Shown: in pieces, positions 5,258 to 5,697 of the stretch
Layout of the letters: each line of letters starts with the position of its first letter
How positions within the stretch are numbered: the first letter of the stretch is position 1
Assembly (NCBI GenBank): GCA_937996595.1
Contig: CALKVC010000045.1
Coordinates: 1-5,697, forward strand
Reading direction: 5' to 3'
DNA length: 5,697 bases
Source: an uncultured Chitinophagaceae bacterium
GTDB lineage: Bacteria > Bacteroidota > Bacteroidia > Chitinophagales > Chitinophagaceae
The notes under the pieces: model-generated
Database searches by the model: none
The model's input: the letters and a program-made list of their open reading frames with translations, nothing else
What the model was told of the DNA's origin: nothing
Position numbers and translations under genes: made by a program

Positions 5258-5697
5258 TTACAATAATTTTTCCAGCATTTTTTTTGCCGGTTCATTTTTC
5301 GGGTCAATTTCCAGCACTTTTTCGTACTGTTCTTTTGCCAGGCTGAAATAGCCTGTTTTAAAATAAAATTCCCCCAAACTGTCATGAAGGTTGGCGTTGC
5401 CGGGATATAAGAGGATGTTTATCTTAAATACCAGTTGTGCCTTATCCGGATTACCGGCAGCCATCAGCACATAACCATACGTATTCAATTCAGCCGCATG
5501 CTTTATTACCGGTTTCAGCAAAGCGGCGGTTTCATGTATAGTCTGGTCAATTTCAAAAACCTGTTTAACGGCAAACAGCGAATCCATTAAACTGACTGCT
5601 TTATATTGGGGCCGGTAGTTTTCTTTGTTTAAGATGGCAAACAGGTCCTTTTCCAATGACTTGACCGGTGATTCAACGATCCGTCCGAGCTCTTTTT
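5258..5697 (-). CDS. C-terminal part of a TPR-containing protein, possibly a serine-hydrolase fusion; N-terminus beyond the window
   Basis: The frame is open from the right edge to TAA at 5258-5260, giving about 146 residues. An in-frame TTG at 5656 is not a credible start, because coding continues without a stop upstream of it (KELGRIVESPVKS...). The last roughly 75 residues contain two tetratricopeptide-like helix pairs, LNTYGYVLMAAGNPDKAQ and later LHDSLGEFYFKTGYFSLAKE, the second followed by YEKVLEIDPKNEPAKKM. The LN-GY-L and YP-NA-DSLGE wording is what I recall at the C-terminus of Bacteroidota beta-lactamase-fold serine hydrolases and alpha/beta-hydrolase esterases. The preceding segment (IVESPVKSLEKDLFAILNKENYRPQ) fits the linker between a catalytic domain and the TPRs. 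No catalytic domain is visible here, so only the TPR call is firm. Convergent with pgk and unlikely to be functionally linked to it. Confidence 0.75.
   Translation of the reverse strand, partial: KELGRIVESPVKSLEKDLFAILNKENYRPQYKAVSLMDSLFAVKQVFEIDQTIHETAALLKPVIKHAAELNTYGYVLMAAGNPDKAQLVFKINILLYPGNANLHDSLGEFYFKTGYFSLAKEQYEKVLEIDPKNEPAKKMLEKLL

Noticed and set aside
5258..5656. A complete 132-residue protein starting at TTG 5656
   Set aside because: The same frame stays open to the window edge with protein-like sequence, so TTG is an internal Leu codon.
1..5697. CRISPR arrays, complete insertion sequences, toxin-antitoxin or defence genes
   Set aside because: No regularly spaced repeats, transposase, integrase or defence-type protein is visible on either strand.

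Overview
The window looks like a chromosomal segment from a Bacteroidota bacterium, most likely in or near the Chitinophagaceae. The signs are promoter elements of the Bacteroidota type (TTTG, then TAnnTTTG), start codons preceded by A/T-rich leaders without a Shine-Dalgarno sequence, a tRNA gene without an encoded CCA end, and the character of the proteins. The taxonomic placement is inference; no marker gene fixes the genus.

Left part (1-2340, minus strand): a two-gene catabolic unit. A DapA/N-acetylneuraminate-lyase-family enzyme (1364-2260) is followed after 4 bases by an alpha-ketoglutarate-semialdehyde dehydrogenase (1-1359, cut by the window edge about 50-75 residues before its expected C-terminus). 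This pair is typical of pathways that funnel trans-4-hydroxyproline, or some sugar acids, through 2,5-dioxopentanoate to 2-oxoglutarate. Hydroxyproline degradation is the preferred reading.

Middle (2340-2870): a divergent, gene-poor stretch. It has a well-formed Bacteroidota promoter, a tRNA-Glu(UUC) gene and a terminator. These are followed by a second, broken copy of the tRNA 3' end in which the T-arm is replaced by a 16-bp perfect palindrome, with its own terminator-like hairpin. Further weak inverted repeats and a gap promoter candidate follow.

Right part (2871-5697): type I glyceraldehyde-3-phosphate dehydrogenase (gap) and phosphoglycerate kinase (pgk) on the plus strand. They catalyse consecutive steps of lower glycolysis/gluconeogenesis. 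The 86-base gap between them holds a large palindrome that ends in a T-run and could attenuate transcription into pgk. A 14-bp perfect inverted repeat then separates pgk from a convergent minus-strand gene, of which only the C-terminal TPR-containing part is in the window.

All protein genes belong to known families, and I see no convincing undescribed multi-gene system. The most unusual items are the tRNA-derived palindromic relic and the palindrome between gap and pgk.
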